Counted from the first letter of the stretch, positions 1 through 7,638 are shown. The stretch is 40,198 bases of DNA from Streptomyces sp. ISL-98 (GCF_018614055.1 NZ_JAGGPB010000115.1:1-40198); one strand, 5' to 3'. Made by a program: numbers and translations. The notes: generated from the letters alone by a model not told the origin.

Positions 1-15
1 TTCTGGCGCATCACA

Positions 16-1908
16 CTAGTGCTGGTAGCCGTTGGCCTGGACGGTGAAGAGCCGGGCGTACGTACCGTCCTCGTCGAGCAGTTCGGCGTGGGAGCCCTCC
101 TCGGTGATCCGGCCGTCGGCCAGCACGACGATCCGGTCCGCGTCCCTGACCGCACCGAGCCGGTGCGAGATCAGCAGGCTGGTGCGGCTCGCCCGGTATC
201 GCCGGAGCCGCAGATGGATGTCGTACTCGGCCTCCGCGTCCAGACCCGAGCTCGGCTCGTCCAGGATGAGCAGGTCCGGGTTTGTGCGCAGGAACGCGCG
301 GGCGAGGGCGAGGCGTTGCCACTGGCCCCCGGAGAGCAGTGCCCCGGCATCGTCATCGGCGTCGTCGGCGGCGAAGACGCGGCTCAGCATGGTGTCGTAG
401 CCATGCGGCAGCTTCGCCACCACGTCGTGCACACCGGCCTCCCGCGCGGCGGTGGTCAGCTTCGCCGGATCGCCGAGCGCCCGCACGTCACCGACGGCGA
501 TGTTCTCGCCGGCGGTGAGGTCGTAGTTCATGTAGTCCTGGAACACCGCGCCGAGCCGACGGCGCAACTCGTGCACCGGTACCCGGCGGATGTCGACCCC
601 GTCCCACAGGATCTCGCCCCGGGTCGGGTCGTAAAACCGGCACAGCAGCTTGACCAGCGTGCTCTTCCCGGCACCGTTGTGTCCGACCAGAGCGACGGCC
701 GTGCCGCGGGGGACGAACAGATTCACGCCGCGCAGTACCCAGGGGCGGTCGTCGCCGTACCGGAACCAGACGTCCCGCAGCTCGATGCCCCGGCTCAGTG
801 CGGGGAGCCTGTCAAGGAGGACACGGCCGGCCGGTGGTTCGAGATCCGGTCCGGCCTGCAGAACGGCCATGTAGTGGTTCATCAGCAGAAGTTGATGGTG
901 CCCATCGGCGAGGGAGCCGACGAGACCGGACAACGCGCCCTGCACACCTACGACAGCGGCCACGAACATGGAGACGTCACCGACCGTCAACCGCCCCTGC
1001 CTCGCCGCGAGTACCGCCCAAACCAGTCCGCCTCCGGCGACGAGTGCGCTGAGCAGGGCGAGGCCGGACTGGGTGACGAGCTCCCTGCGCTCCACCAGCC
1101 GGCGTTCGACGTCGGCCGTGCGCCGTTCGTCGAGCATCCGGCCCTTGAAGAAGTCACCAGCCGCGAACAGCCGGATCTCCTTGGCCGCGTCCAGACTCGA
1201 CAGCAGCGACTGGTAGAAGAACTCCCTCCGCTGCGCCGAGCTGATGCGCCAGGCGCTCTTCGCCCGGCGTCGGGACAGCCGGAGCTCGGCCACCAGCGCG
1301 GGCACGGCCGCCGCGACGACGAGTCCGGTCATCACCGGGCTGATGACGCAGAGCGCGACGACGAACCCGACGACGCTCAGGACCCCGCCGGCGATTCTCA
1401 GCCCGGTCTCCACGACGCGGCCGACGGTCTGGCTGCCCGCGGACTGCGCCATCCGCAGACGGTCCTGGAACCGGGGGTCTTCGAACCTGGCGAGTCCGCC
1501 GAAGGAGTTGACGACCGTGAAGAGCCGGTTCACCGCCCGCATCCCCGCCGCCCGGTTGAGCCGTGCGCCCAGGTACTGGTTGAGGTGCGGCAGCAGCGCC
1601 GCCACCAGCCCCAGCAGGCCGAGTCCCAGAGCCAGCCCGAGCAGAGCCTGCTGGCTCACACCGGTCAGCCGGTCCAGGACGAGCCGGGTGAGCCAGGCCA
1701 CTCCCACGGGCACCCCGGCGGCAGCGACGGCGACGGCCACGAGGCCCGTCATGTGTGCGGGCGCCGACCGCCAGGCGAGGGAGACCGCACTGCGGGCGGC
1801 GACGAACGCGTCGCGCGGCGCGAGCTGCTCTTTCCCGCTGCCCGTACGACGGCGCTCCTTCCCGCCGCCCGTACGGCGGCCCGGATCCTTGCTGATGTTC
1901 CCGCTCAT
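16..1908 (-). CDS. ABC exporter, fused permease and ATPase (peptide-exporter type)
   Basis: 630-residue half-transporter with an N-terminal membrane domain (hydrophobic segments about residues 52-80, 88-112, 170-205 and 283-330) and a C-terminal nucleotide-binding domain. Walker A is GHNGAGKST (409-417), the signature is LSGGQ (525-529) and Walker B is LLILDEP (547-552). It should act as a homodimer in the plasma membrane and export a substrate using ATP. There is no N-terminal C39 peptidase domain, so leader removal must be done elsewhere; an S26 peptidase is encoded two genes upstream. The start ATG overlaps the stop of the thioredoxin-like gene (ATGA), so the genes are translationally coupled. 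The likely substrate, by context only, is the small Cys-rich peptide encoded at the head of the operon. The ABC exporter family is certain; the substrate is inferred. Confidence 0.93.
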   Translation of the reverse strand: MSGNISKDPGRRTGGGKERRRTGSGKEQLAPRDAFVAARSAVSLAWRSAPAHMTGLVAVAVAAAGVPVGVAWLTRLVLDRLTGVSQQALLGLALGLGLLGLVAALLPHLNQYLGARLNRAAGMRAVNRLFTVVNSFGGLARFEDPRFQDRLRMAQSAGSQTVGRVVETGLRIAGGVLSVVGFVVALCVISPVMTGLVVAAAVPALVAELRLSRRRAKSAWRISSAQRREFFYQSLLSSLDAAKEIRLFAAGDFFKGRMLDERRTADVERRLVERRELVTQSGLALLSALVAGGGLVWAVLAARQGRLTVGDVSMFVAAVVGVQGALSGLVGSLADGHHQLLLMNHYMAVLQAGPDLEPPAGRVLLDRLPALSRGIELRDVWFRYGDDRPWVLRGVNLFVPRGTAVALVGHNGAGKSTLVKLLCRFYDPTRGEILWDGVDIRRVPVHELRRRLGAVFQDYMNYDLTAGENIAVGDVRALGDPAKLTTAAREAGVHDVVAKLPHGYDTMLSRVFAADDADDDAGALLSGGQWQRLALARAFLRTNPDLLILDEPSSGLDAEAEYDIHLRLRRYRASRTSLLISHRLGAVRDADRIVVLADGRITEEGSHAELLDEDGTYARLFTVQANGYQH

Positions 1909-2459
1909 GCACCGGCCTTCGTCGTGTGCGAGACGCGTAGCAGGGCGCGGCCGCTGGCTGCGATCCGGCCTTCGGGGCCCATGCGGACGCCGGTCGGCAT
2001 GCCCTGGATGCCGAAGGCCCGGGTCAGTTCGCCCTCAAGGCGTGTCACGGCGACCGTGGCCACCGGGGACAGCGCGGCGACGAAGGCATCGGGTCGCGCT
2101 CCGTTGTCCTCGTCCAACACCACGGCGGCCAGGACCTGGCCCGGTCCCGCCGCGCGTGCCAATTCCACCACGCTCGGGAGGAGTTCCTCGCAGGGAAGGC
2201 AGCCCGGGGACAGGAAGGCCACGAGTATTCCCTCGCGCAGACCGTCACGGGCCAACGGCCTGCCCTCGGTGTCGCGCACGGAGAAGCTGCCCACGGGCTC
2301 TCCGACCGAGAGCCCCGAGCCCTGGAACGGGTCGCCCTCGGCGGCGGGCGAGGACCCCTGCCGCTGGGTGCGCAGCCGTCGGACGACCCCGAACGTCAGC
2401 ATCAGATTGACGATGCTCAGCAGGCCGAACAGCGTCAAGACGGCGGTCAGGTACGCCAT
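1905..2459 (-). CDS. Membrane-anchored thioredoxin-like protein (TlpA/MauD-like)
   Basis: 184 residues. One hydrophobic N-terminal anchor (about 3-25) is followed by a basic stop (RRLR), a linker and a redoxin-type fold with the motif CLPC (Cys87 and Cys90) in the context FLSPGCLPC. The domain should face outside and exchange thiols and disulfides. MauD, the accessory protein for methylamine dehydrogenase small subunit, has the same anchor-plus-CxxC design and works with MauE; a MauE-like gene lies two genes upstream. The gene overlaps the upstream signal-peptidase gene by 13 bp and the downstream ABC gene by 4 bp. It probably oxidises or isomerises disulfides in the operon's six-Cys peptide (inference). 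The redoxin assignment is strong; the direction of electron flow cannot be read from sequence. Confidence 0.88.
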   Translation of the reverse strand: MAYLTAVLTLFGLLSIVNLMLTFGVVRRLRTQRQGSSPAAEGDPFQGSGLSVGEPVGSFSVRDTEGRPLARDGLREGILVAFLSPGCLPCEELLPSVVELARAAGPGQVLAAVVLDEDNGARPDAFVAALSPVATVAVTRLEGELTRAFGIQGMPTGVRMGPEGRIAASGRALLRVSHTTKAGA

Positions 2460-2986
2460 GGTGGGTTGATCCTTCCGGGGACGGCCCGGCCGTCGTGGCC
2501 GGGTAACGAAGGGGAACGGCCGTCACCGGCTGCCGCGCGCGGGAGTCGGCGGACGACGACGCCCAGCAGTTGGCCGGACGTGAAGTAGCCGCACTGGCGG
2601 GAGTCCAGGCTCCGCCGCGGGTTGTCTCCGAGCAGCACGAGCCGCCCGTCCGGCACGCGCTCCTCGGCCAGCGCCCGCAGTGCGGGTCCCACGTCCTTCG
2701 GTACCCGGTCCCCGGGGACGGCGACGGCACGTTTGATCAGCCACGCAGGCATGGGGAGACGGTCCCAGCGCTCACCGGCGGGCGGCCCGGACACGACGAG
2801 CTGGCCACTGCGGACCGCGGCGAGCCGGGTGCGGCGGACCACGACCCGGTCACCGTCGGCGAGGGTGGGAGTCATGCTCTGGCCCTCCACGGTGACGACG
2901 ACGTACCGGCGGCGGACCAGGGCCACCGCGCCGGCCACTGCGCACCCGGCGCCGAGTGCCGTGAGAGCGGCGGGCTCTCGCGTCAT
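2447..2986 (-). CDS. S26-family type I signal peptidase
   Basis: 179 residues. A short N-terminal membrane segment (about 8-25) precedes the catalytic box GQSMTPTL with Ser37 followed by Met. The Lys general base sits in LIKRAVAVPGD (Lys85), and a C-terminal box GDN..RSLDSR lies at about 120-130. These are the Ser/Lys dyad and conserved boxes of S26 leader peptidases. The chosen ATG overlaps the stop of the MauE-like gene (ATGA). Upstream in-frame sequence has no protein-like composition, so the longer reading is rejected. A dedicated signal peptidase inside a peptide operon suggests it removes the leader of the Cys-rich product, which carries an ASA motif just before its first cysteine. The enzyme class is secure; the substrate is inferred from context. 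Confidence 0.9.
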   Translation of the reverse strand: MTREPAALTALGAGCAVAGAVALVRRRYVVVTVEGQSMTPTLADGDRVVVRRTRLAAVRSGQLVVSGPPAGERWDRLPMPAWLIKRAVAVPGDRVPKDVGPALRALAEERVPDGRLVLLGDNPRRSLDSRQCGYFTSGQLLGVVVRRLPRAAAGDGRSPSLPGHDGRAVPGRINPPWRT

Positions 2987-3528
2987 GCCCTGGCCTCCTC
3001 GGGGTCCACCGGGCCGAACAGGTGAGCCAGGTCGTCGAGGGTCACCGTGAACAGCGCGAGGAGTACCCCGATGCCGACGGCCAGGAGCAGTCCCGCCGAT
3101 GAGCCGGCCGCCGCCTCCGCCGTGATGGGCCGTCCCACCAGTCCGGCGAGGGCCACGCCGACCAGCAGCACATTGCGCACGACGTACCGGGGAGCGACGG
3201 GTTCTGAGCCGCCGAAGCAGTGGCAGGCGGCGTTCTCCTTCCGCCGCAACACCCCGGTCAGGGCCAGGGCGAACCCCGCGAGCAGGAATGCGCCCGCCGC
3301 GAAGCCGACGGTCACGGACGCGGGGACGACGAGCGCCACCAGCACGGCCGCCTCGGCGGCGATCACCAGGGGTGCCACGGCCTTCGTCCTGCGCCGCAGC
3401 GGCGGGGCGAGTTGTGCCACCGAGAGCCGGAAGGCGCGGTACGCGTCCGCAGAGCGGAGCTTGCCTGCGACCGAGCACAGGAAGACGAGGCCGAGCAGGA
3501 CCCGGCCGCTGACGATCACATAGTTCAT
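2983..3528 (-). CDS. MauE/DoxX-like redox membrane protein
   Basis: 181 residues with four hydrophobic segments (about 5-22, 50-72, 74-93 and 117-135, plus a last one at 143-163). The hallmark ACHCFGG contains Cys102 and Cys104 followed by Phe-Gly, as in the MauE family. MauE is an integral membrane protein needed with MauD for the disulfide-rich small subunit of methylamine dehydrogenase; it likely passes electrons across the membrane. I chose the ATG at 3528, where hydrophobic sequence begins; a GGGAGG-like ribosome site lies about 13 nt upstream. It is the first maturation gene after the peptide gene, 134 bp downstream of it and behind a strong hairpin. Its 3' end overlaps the signal peptidase start by 4 bp. 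Confidence 0.85.
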   Translation of the reverse strand: MNYVIVSGRVLLGLVFLCSVAGKLRSADAYRAFRLSVAQLAPPLRRRTKAVAPLVIAAEAAVLVALVVPASVTVGFAAGAFLLAGFALALTGVLRRKENAACHCFGGSEPVAPRYVVRNVLLVGVALAGLVGRPITAEAAAGSSAGLLLAVGIGVLLALFTVTLDDLAHLFGPVDPEEARA

Positions 3529-3585
3529 CGGAGCGAAAACCCTCCCGCCGGCGGAGCGCCCGGCGCTGAAGACCGGTCGTCGGAG

Positions 3586-3623
3586 ACCGGCTCCGCCCCG
3601 GCGCGGGCCGGGGCGGAGCCGGT
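3586..3623 (-). terminator. Perfect 15-bp hairpin between peptide and maturation genes
   Basis: The arms 3586-3600 and 3609-3623 are perfectly complementary over 15 bp, almost all G-C, with an 8-nt loop. The hairpin lies between the end of the Cys-rich peptide gene and the MauE-like gene on the same strand, with no U-tract. It could be a partial terminator or an RNA-stabilising hairpin. Either would give more peptide mRNA than downstream mRNA, a common design when a small substrate precedes its processing enzymes. The structure is seen directly; the role is inferred. Confidence 0.75.
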
Positions 3624-3662
3624 GCCTTGCAGATGCGGTGGTACGCAGTGGGGCGACGCCCG

Positions 3663-3854
3663 TTACATGCGGCAGCCGCAGTAGCCGACCCGCTGGTAGT
3701 CCTCGCACACCTCGTACCACATCAGCGTGGTGGTGCGTCCCGAGCACCTGCGGTAAATGCACTCGCTCTGCCAGCAGTCGGCCGCCGACGCACTCGTCTT
3801 CGGGGCCACCTTGTCGAGCAGACGATCCGAGATCGTCCGCAGTTGTACGAGCAT
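3663..3854 (-). CDS. Small six-cysteine peptide, putative secreted disulfide-rich product
   Basis: 63 residues. Residues 1-25 are a charged, weakly amphipathic leader without a hydrophobic core. It ends in SASAA, which fits an AxA-type cleavage site. The remaining 38 residues (from Asp26) hold all six cysteines at 27, 32, 37, 50, 59 and 61, enough for three disulfides, plus two Trp (28, 46) and a C-terminal CGCRM. The ATG at 3854 is preceded by GGAGG at 3861-3865 with a 6-nt spacer; a longer in-frame reading upstream has no protein-like sequence. I do not recognise a family. The operon downstream encodes a MauE-like protein, an S26 peptidase, a CLPC redoxin and an ABC exporter, so the peptide is probably exported, oxidised and trimmed. 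A toxin, a signal or a small cofactor-bearing protein are all possible. Confidence 0.72.
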   Translation of the reverse strand: MLVQLRTISDRLLDKVAPKTSASAADCWQSECIYRRCSGRTTTLMWYEVCEDYQRVGYCGCRM

Positions 3855-3865
3855 GCCCTTCCTCC

Positions 3866-3904
3866 GGTTCCTTCGTGGGGTTCTTCCGTGGGGTTCTTTC
3901 GTGG
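3866..3904 (-). repeat. Three tandem 13-bp repeats in the peptide leader
   Basis: Read on the + strand the units are GGTTCCTTCGTGG (3866-3878), GGTTCTTCCGTGG (3879-3891) and GGTTCTTTCGTGG (3892-3904), exactly adjacent and each one or two bases different. They abut the ribosome site (3861-3865) of the Cys-rich peptide, so they lie in its 5' leader or at its promoter. They may be protein-binding repeats or a translational control element, or a slippage-generated tract. Only the repeat itself is certain. Confidence 0.85.
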
Positions 3905-4035
3905 GATCGCCCGGCTCGGTTCCGGTCCGTGTACGGCGCGGGACCGGTCGGTGTGCGGACCCTGTTCGGTCTCGCCCGGCGGGCTGGTCCGAGCTTGTGG
4001 GCACGGAGCCGGCCGCGGCAACGGCAAGTTCTGTC

Positions 4036-4092
4036 TCGGACAAGCCGTTCCTTGTCCGGACTGGTCAGAAGCTTGTCCGGATCCTGTCCGGA
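4036..4092. promoter_or_regulatory. Candidate operator array, CTTGTCCGGA repeats
   Basis: Direct copies of CTTGTCCGGA lie at 4051-4060 and 4072-4081, and CCTGTCCGGA at 4083-4092. An inverted copy (TCGGACAAG, 4036-4044) forms a CGGACAAG-N6-CTTGTCCG palindrome with the first. The direct copies start 21 and 11 bp apart, that is, about two turns and one turn of the helix, as expected for cooperative binding on one face. The array sits between the divergent peptide operon and the XRE regulator gene and is probably that regulator's binding site (inference). Confidence 0.6.
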
Positions 4093-4155
4093 ACCGGCGG
4101 CGGAGGACCGGAATCAACGTTGTCCGTGTGTGGCGGGACGGCTCACGATGTCCGC

Positions 4156-5109
4156 ATGGCGAATGTGGGGGAGACGCAGCCGCAGCAGGTCGGTGATGCG
4201 GGTGAGTTCGCGGCTGCCATGCGGCAGCTCAAGGAACGCTCGGGGCTGACGTACCGCCAGCTCGAAGAGTGTGCTGCCGAGCACGGAGAGGTGCTGGCCC
4301 GCAGCACACTGGCGGACGTCCTCGGCGGGAAAGCCACGCCGCGTCCCGAGCTGGTGGCCGCGTTCGTACGGGCCTGCGGGGACAGGGAGCGGGTGCGGGA
4401 ATGGCTGGAGGCCCGGGAAAGGGCCGTCAGCGGTGGGACAGGCCAGGACGAAGGCGACGAGGGCGAGAGCGAGGACGAGGCGGGGACACCGGGCCGGCGC
4501 ACGCGTCGTGGACTGGGGCAGCGCCGGGTGCCCGCGCTGCTGCTGGGGCTCGCCGTGCTGTCCTTCGTGGCCGCCACCGCCTGGGTCGTCGGATTCTTCG
4601 GTGAGCCGGGCGGTTCCGGGGGTGACGGAGGCGGTGCGTCCGCGCCCTCGGGGAACCGGACCGTCCTGCCGCAGGGTCCCGTGGAGATCCGCCCGGTCCT
4701 GGCGGACGGTCTGTGCCTGACCGACGGGCATGCCGAAGGGTACGACTCGCTGGTGGCCGTGCAGCGTCCGCGCGGGGACGTCGCGCCTCAGGAGACCGAG
4801 CTGGTGCCCGCGGGGGGAGGCACGCTCCGCGTGCAGTGGTACCACCCTGACCATGGCAAGGGCTGCCTGAAGGCGGTGACTGTTCGCACTGGTGCCGCCC
4901 TGCTGGAGCCCTGGGACGACTGCGGAAAGACGAGCAGGTTCCGCATCGAGCCGTCGGATTCCGGCGGCAGCGATCAGTACGTGCTCCGCGTCATCGGCGG
5001 TGGATGTGTGGGCATCAGCGGGTCGAGGAAGTCCGCCGGAGCGCCGGCGGTGACGCAGCCCTGCGACGGGAGCGGGAACCAGATCTTCTCCATCTCGCCC
5101 GCGTCTTGA
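4156..5109 (+). CDS. Membrane-spanning XRE-family regulator with extracytoplasmic beta-trefoil-like domain
   Basis: 317 residues. A helix-turn-helix domain (about 17-88, with LTYRQLEE and RSTLADVLGGK) is followed by an acidic linker (about 95-112), a single membrane segment (about 125-147) after a basic patch (RRTRRG), a Gly/Ser spacer and an outer domain (about 172-317). The outer domain has paired Cys and a GGGCVGIS...NQIF pattern resembling ricin-type beta-trefoil repeats. The topology suggests a one-component receptor that binds DNA inside and a ligand outside. It is divergent from the Cys-rich peptide operon, with about 300 bp and a repeat array between them, so it probably controls that operon, perhaps by sensing the exported peptide or a cell-wall sugar. 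The ATG at 4156 starts the protein-like sequence. The HTH and TM calls are strong; the trefoil call is moderate. Confidence 0.82.
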   Translation: MANVGETQPQQVGDAGEFAAAMRQLKERSGLTYRQLEECAAEHGEVLARSTLADVLGGKATPRPELVAAFVRACGDRERVREWLEARERAVSGGTGQDEGDEGESEDEAGTPGRRTRRGLGQRRVPALLLGLAVLSFVAATAWVVGFFGEPGGSGGDGGGASAPSGNRTVLPQGPVEIRPVLADGLCLTDGHAEGYDSLVAVQRPRGDVAPQETELVPAGGGTLRVQWYHPDHGKGCLKAVTVRTGAALLEPWDDCGKTSRFRIEPSDSGGSDQYVLRVIGGGCVGISGSRKSAGAPAVTQPCDGSGNQIFSISPAS

Positions 5110-5122
5110 GCCGGTTGGTGGC

Positions 5123-5332
5123 GTGTGCCCAAGCGCGCACCCCCCAGGTGGTCGCAACACCCTGGAGGCTCTCACCAAGAAGGGCGTCGTCGACAAGGAG
5201 CGCAAACAAGGGTCGGTGATGTACACCGTGCCCAAGTCCGCAGCGGCCGAACCGGACTCGGCGGCGGCTCCCGAGACTGCGGGCGACAGGCCCACAGCAG
5301 AGGTCTGGTCGCCGCCGGCCGAGCGCCCCTGA
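5123..5332 (+). pseudogene. Possible C-terminal remnant of a winged-helix regulator
   Basis: The frame opens inside non-coding-looking sequence and then reads NTLEALTKKGVVDKERK and GSVMYTVPK, the pattern of the last helix and wing of a DNA-binding domain, followed by an Ala/Pro/Glu-rich tail to a stop at 5332. No start or N-terminal half is present. It may be a relic of a transfer or replication regulator, since an integrase relic lies just beyond on the other strand. The identity is uncertain and no function should be assumed. Confidence 0.35.
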
Positions 5333-5395
5333 CTGCGCGCGGTGGGCGGGCGCCTGCCGCGAGGAGCGCCGATGGTCTCCACCGCGGGCCAGGCA

Positions 5396-5614
5396 CCCAC
5401 TCTCTGTCCCTCCGTTGCCGGCCCGCGTGCCGCGCAGGTCGTGGGCGTGGTGGTCGAACAGCAGATGGCCGCCGGGCACCATGCGTTCCATGACGCGGAT
5501 GGCGTTGACGACCGGGGCGATGGCCACCCAGGGAACAACGCGGAGTTCACCCTCGGAATGGTGGTTGCCGTCCGCGTCCCGGGCGGACTTGTACACGGTG
5601 CTCGTGATCAGGTG
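5396..5614 (-). pseudogene. Tyrosine integrase fragment
   Basis: About 73 codons read as a continuous protein-like stretch with GNHHSEGELRVVPWVAIAPV and a following HLLFDHHAHDLRG. From recollection this resembles the middle of large Streptomyces site-specific integrases, in which a PWV..APV segment precedes a 'LLFP'-type strand. Neither the N-terminal part nor the catalytic RHxxR...Y part is attached. The remainder of the same frame is low-complexity. I call it a relic of an integrated element; the family call is by eye only. Confidence 0.45.
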
Positions 5615-5759
5615 CCGCCCCTGCGGTCCTCGCCGTCCGGCTCGGGATCGGGGCAGCAGCCGCTGCGCAGGCCGGCCACTACTGGCGGGAGGGGGTTTAT
5701 TCCGACCATGCACTATTCCCCTCCGACCAGTAGTCCTCATGCCGGGACCCAGCAGCTTG

Positions 5760-7252
5760 TCAGGAGACCGTCGCCGGGGTGTCCCGCAGGGTGACGTTGG
5801 CGTGGCTCTCCTGGAAGCTCTGCTCTGAAACGAGGGTCAGCCGGGCCGTGGACTGGAACTCCGGCAGGGTAGTGGAGCCGCAGGAGACCATCGTGGTCTT
5901 GAGCTTGGCAATGGTCAGGGCGAGCCCTTCGTTGAGGTCGCCTGCGTAGGGGACGTAGCCGTCCACGCCTTCCTCGAAGACCAGCCCCTGGCCTCCCTGG
6001 CCGTAGCGCTGCCAGTTGCGGGCCCGGTTCGAGCCCTCACCCCAGTACTCCTTCACGAAGCCGTCACGGGTGGGCAGCTTCGCGCCGGCCGCCTGATCGA
6101 AGCGTGCGAAGTAACGCCCCATCATGACGAAGTCGGCCCCCATCGCCAGCGCCAGGGCCACGTGGTAGTCGTGCACCAGCCCACCATCGGAGCAGATCGG
6201 CACGTACTCGCCGGTGCGTTCGCGGAAGGCATCCCGGGCCGCCGCGACGTCCAGCACAGCGCTGGCCTGGCCGCGGCCGATGCCCTTCTGGTCCCGAGTG
6301 ATGCAGATGGAGCCGCCGCCCACCCCGACCTTGACGAAGTCCGCTCCCGCCTCGGCGAGAAAGGTGAACGCCTCGCCGTCGACCACGTTGCCGCCGCCGA
6401 CCGGGATCTCCGGATAGTGCTTCTTCACCCAGGACAGCGCTTGCGCCTGCCAGTCGCTGTAGCCGTCGGACGAGTCGAAGCACAACGCGTCCACGCCCGC
6501 CTCCAGCAGGGCCGGGACGCGCTCCTGATAGTCGTGGGTGTTGATACCTGCGCCCACACGCAGACGCTTGGCAGCGTCCACGACCTGGTTCGGGAAGCGC
6601 TTGTTGTCCGCGTAGTCGGAACGGAACACCACATGCTGCAGGTGACCCTCGGTATCCAGCACCGGGAGGCAGTCCAGCCGTTCGTCCCACAGCCGCGCGT
6701 TGGCTTCGGAAAGCGTGATGTCGGGCCCGGCATGGGCCAGGTCGGCGATAGCGGCCATCCGGCCACTGACCGGTCCGTCCAGATCATGACGCTGGGGATG
6801 AAAGTCCCGGGAGGTCACCAGGCCGAGCAGGCGGCCGGTGGCGGTCCCGTCGTGGGTGACCGCGGCGGTGCTGTGACCGGTGCGGCGCATGACATCGACC
6901 AGCAGGCTCAGGCTGTCGTCGGGGCGGACGTTGGTATCGCTGGTGACGAACCCGGCCTTGAAATTCTTCACCTGGCGGACCGCTGCAGCCTGGTCCTGGA
7001 TCGGCTGATTGTGGTGCAGGAAGCTGAAACCACCGTTTCGCGCGAGCGCGATCGCGAGATCGGGTGTGCTGACGGCCTGCATGATCGCGGACGTGAACGG
7101 GGACTGCAGCTCGATCGCCGACGCCTCGCGATGTGCCGCACCAGGGGCGTGCGCAAGTCAACCGTCGCAGCCGAGCAGTCGGTCCGAGTCCGGTTCGGCA
7201 AGAGCAGAAACTCATTGAACGTCCGTGAGACTTCGGCCATGATCTGTGCCAC
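5760..7252 (-). pseudogene. guaB: IMP dehydrogenase, N-terminal frameshift
   Basis: Residues from about 7082 downward match IMP dehydrogenase along the whole length: the SAIMQAVS core strand, tandem CBS domains (GHSTAAV, GLVTSRD), CFDSSDG, VGGGNVVDGE, the catalytic cysteine loop GGGSICIT, the phosphate-binding ICSDGG, and GADFVMMGRYFA. The natural start is a GTG at 7252 behind AGGAGGA (7257-7263), giving MAQIMAEVSRTFNEFL and then VDLRTPLVRH. The frame breaks between about 7108 and 7138 and continues one frame over as EASAIELQSPFTSAIM. An intact gene would convert IMP to XMP in guanine nucleotide synthesis. With the break, only the 440-residue part after an internal ATG at 7082 is open. It could be a sequencing error or real decay; if intact, it would be a second or resistant IMPDH. 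Confidence 0.8.
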
Positions 7253-7638
7253 TCGTTCCTCCTGACCCGTCGGCCGGGGCCCGACTGCCCCGCCGTGAGG
7301 ACCGCCCCCGTATCCCGGGGCCCGGGCAGGCAGAGATCAGCACGGCAGCCGTGGAGGTGCCACCAACTGCGGCAGAGCCCTGACCGGCCCGTGGATCGAA
7401 CGGGGTGCGGTCGTGACCTGGCACCTTATCGATCAACTCAGCAGGCCCCACGCCATGATCAAGCCGACGAGTCATCTCACCCGCGACCGTGATGCTGCGC
7501 GAGCACGACGAACAGGCTGCGGCGGCAGAGAGCGCATGACCACGGTCACCAGGTCCCGGCTGCCGCTACTTTGCGGCTGGCGTGCGAGCCAAGGACTCCG
7601 GAGCCGTGTACTTCAGGTTTGGTTTCCTGCCCGGAGCG
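7253..7638. other. Intergenic, nothing supported
   Basis: Between the IMPDH and dienelactone hydrolase genes, which are on the same strand, there is no reading frame with protein-like composition on either strand and no strong hairpin. It should hold the IMPDH promoter; only its ribosome site (7257-7263) is clear. Confidence 0.5.

Noticed and set aside
19..2469. Very long open frame (over 800 codons) on the plus strand opposite the ABC, redoxin and peptidase genes
   Set aside because: Antisense shadow of GC-rich genes. Its composition is Asp/Arg/Gln/His-rich with no domain, and the minus-strand frames have clear motifs.
2987..3478. Longer version of the S26 peptidase
   Set aside because: The extra part is an out-of-frame reading of the MauE-like gene; the ATG at 2986 overlaps the MauE stop as expected for coupling.
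3663..3854. Lanthipeptide or lasso peptide precursor
   Set aside because: No LanB/LanC/LanM, lasso cyclase or RRE-type protein is nearby. The neighbours are redox and signal-peptidase genes, which point to disulfides instead.
3866..3904. CRISPR array
   Set aside because: The 13-bp units are contiguous with no spacers, and no cas gene is in the window. No CRISPR array was seen anywhere.
3855..4043. N-terminal extension of the Cys-rich peptide to about 126 residues
   Set aside because: The extension is Arg/Pro/Thr-rich, overlaps the repeats and operator array, and the ATG at 3854 has an ideal ribosome site.
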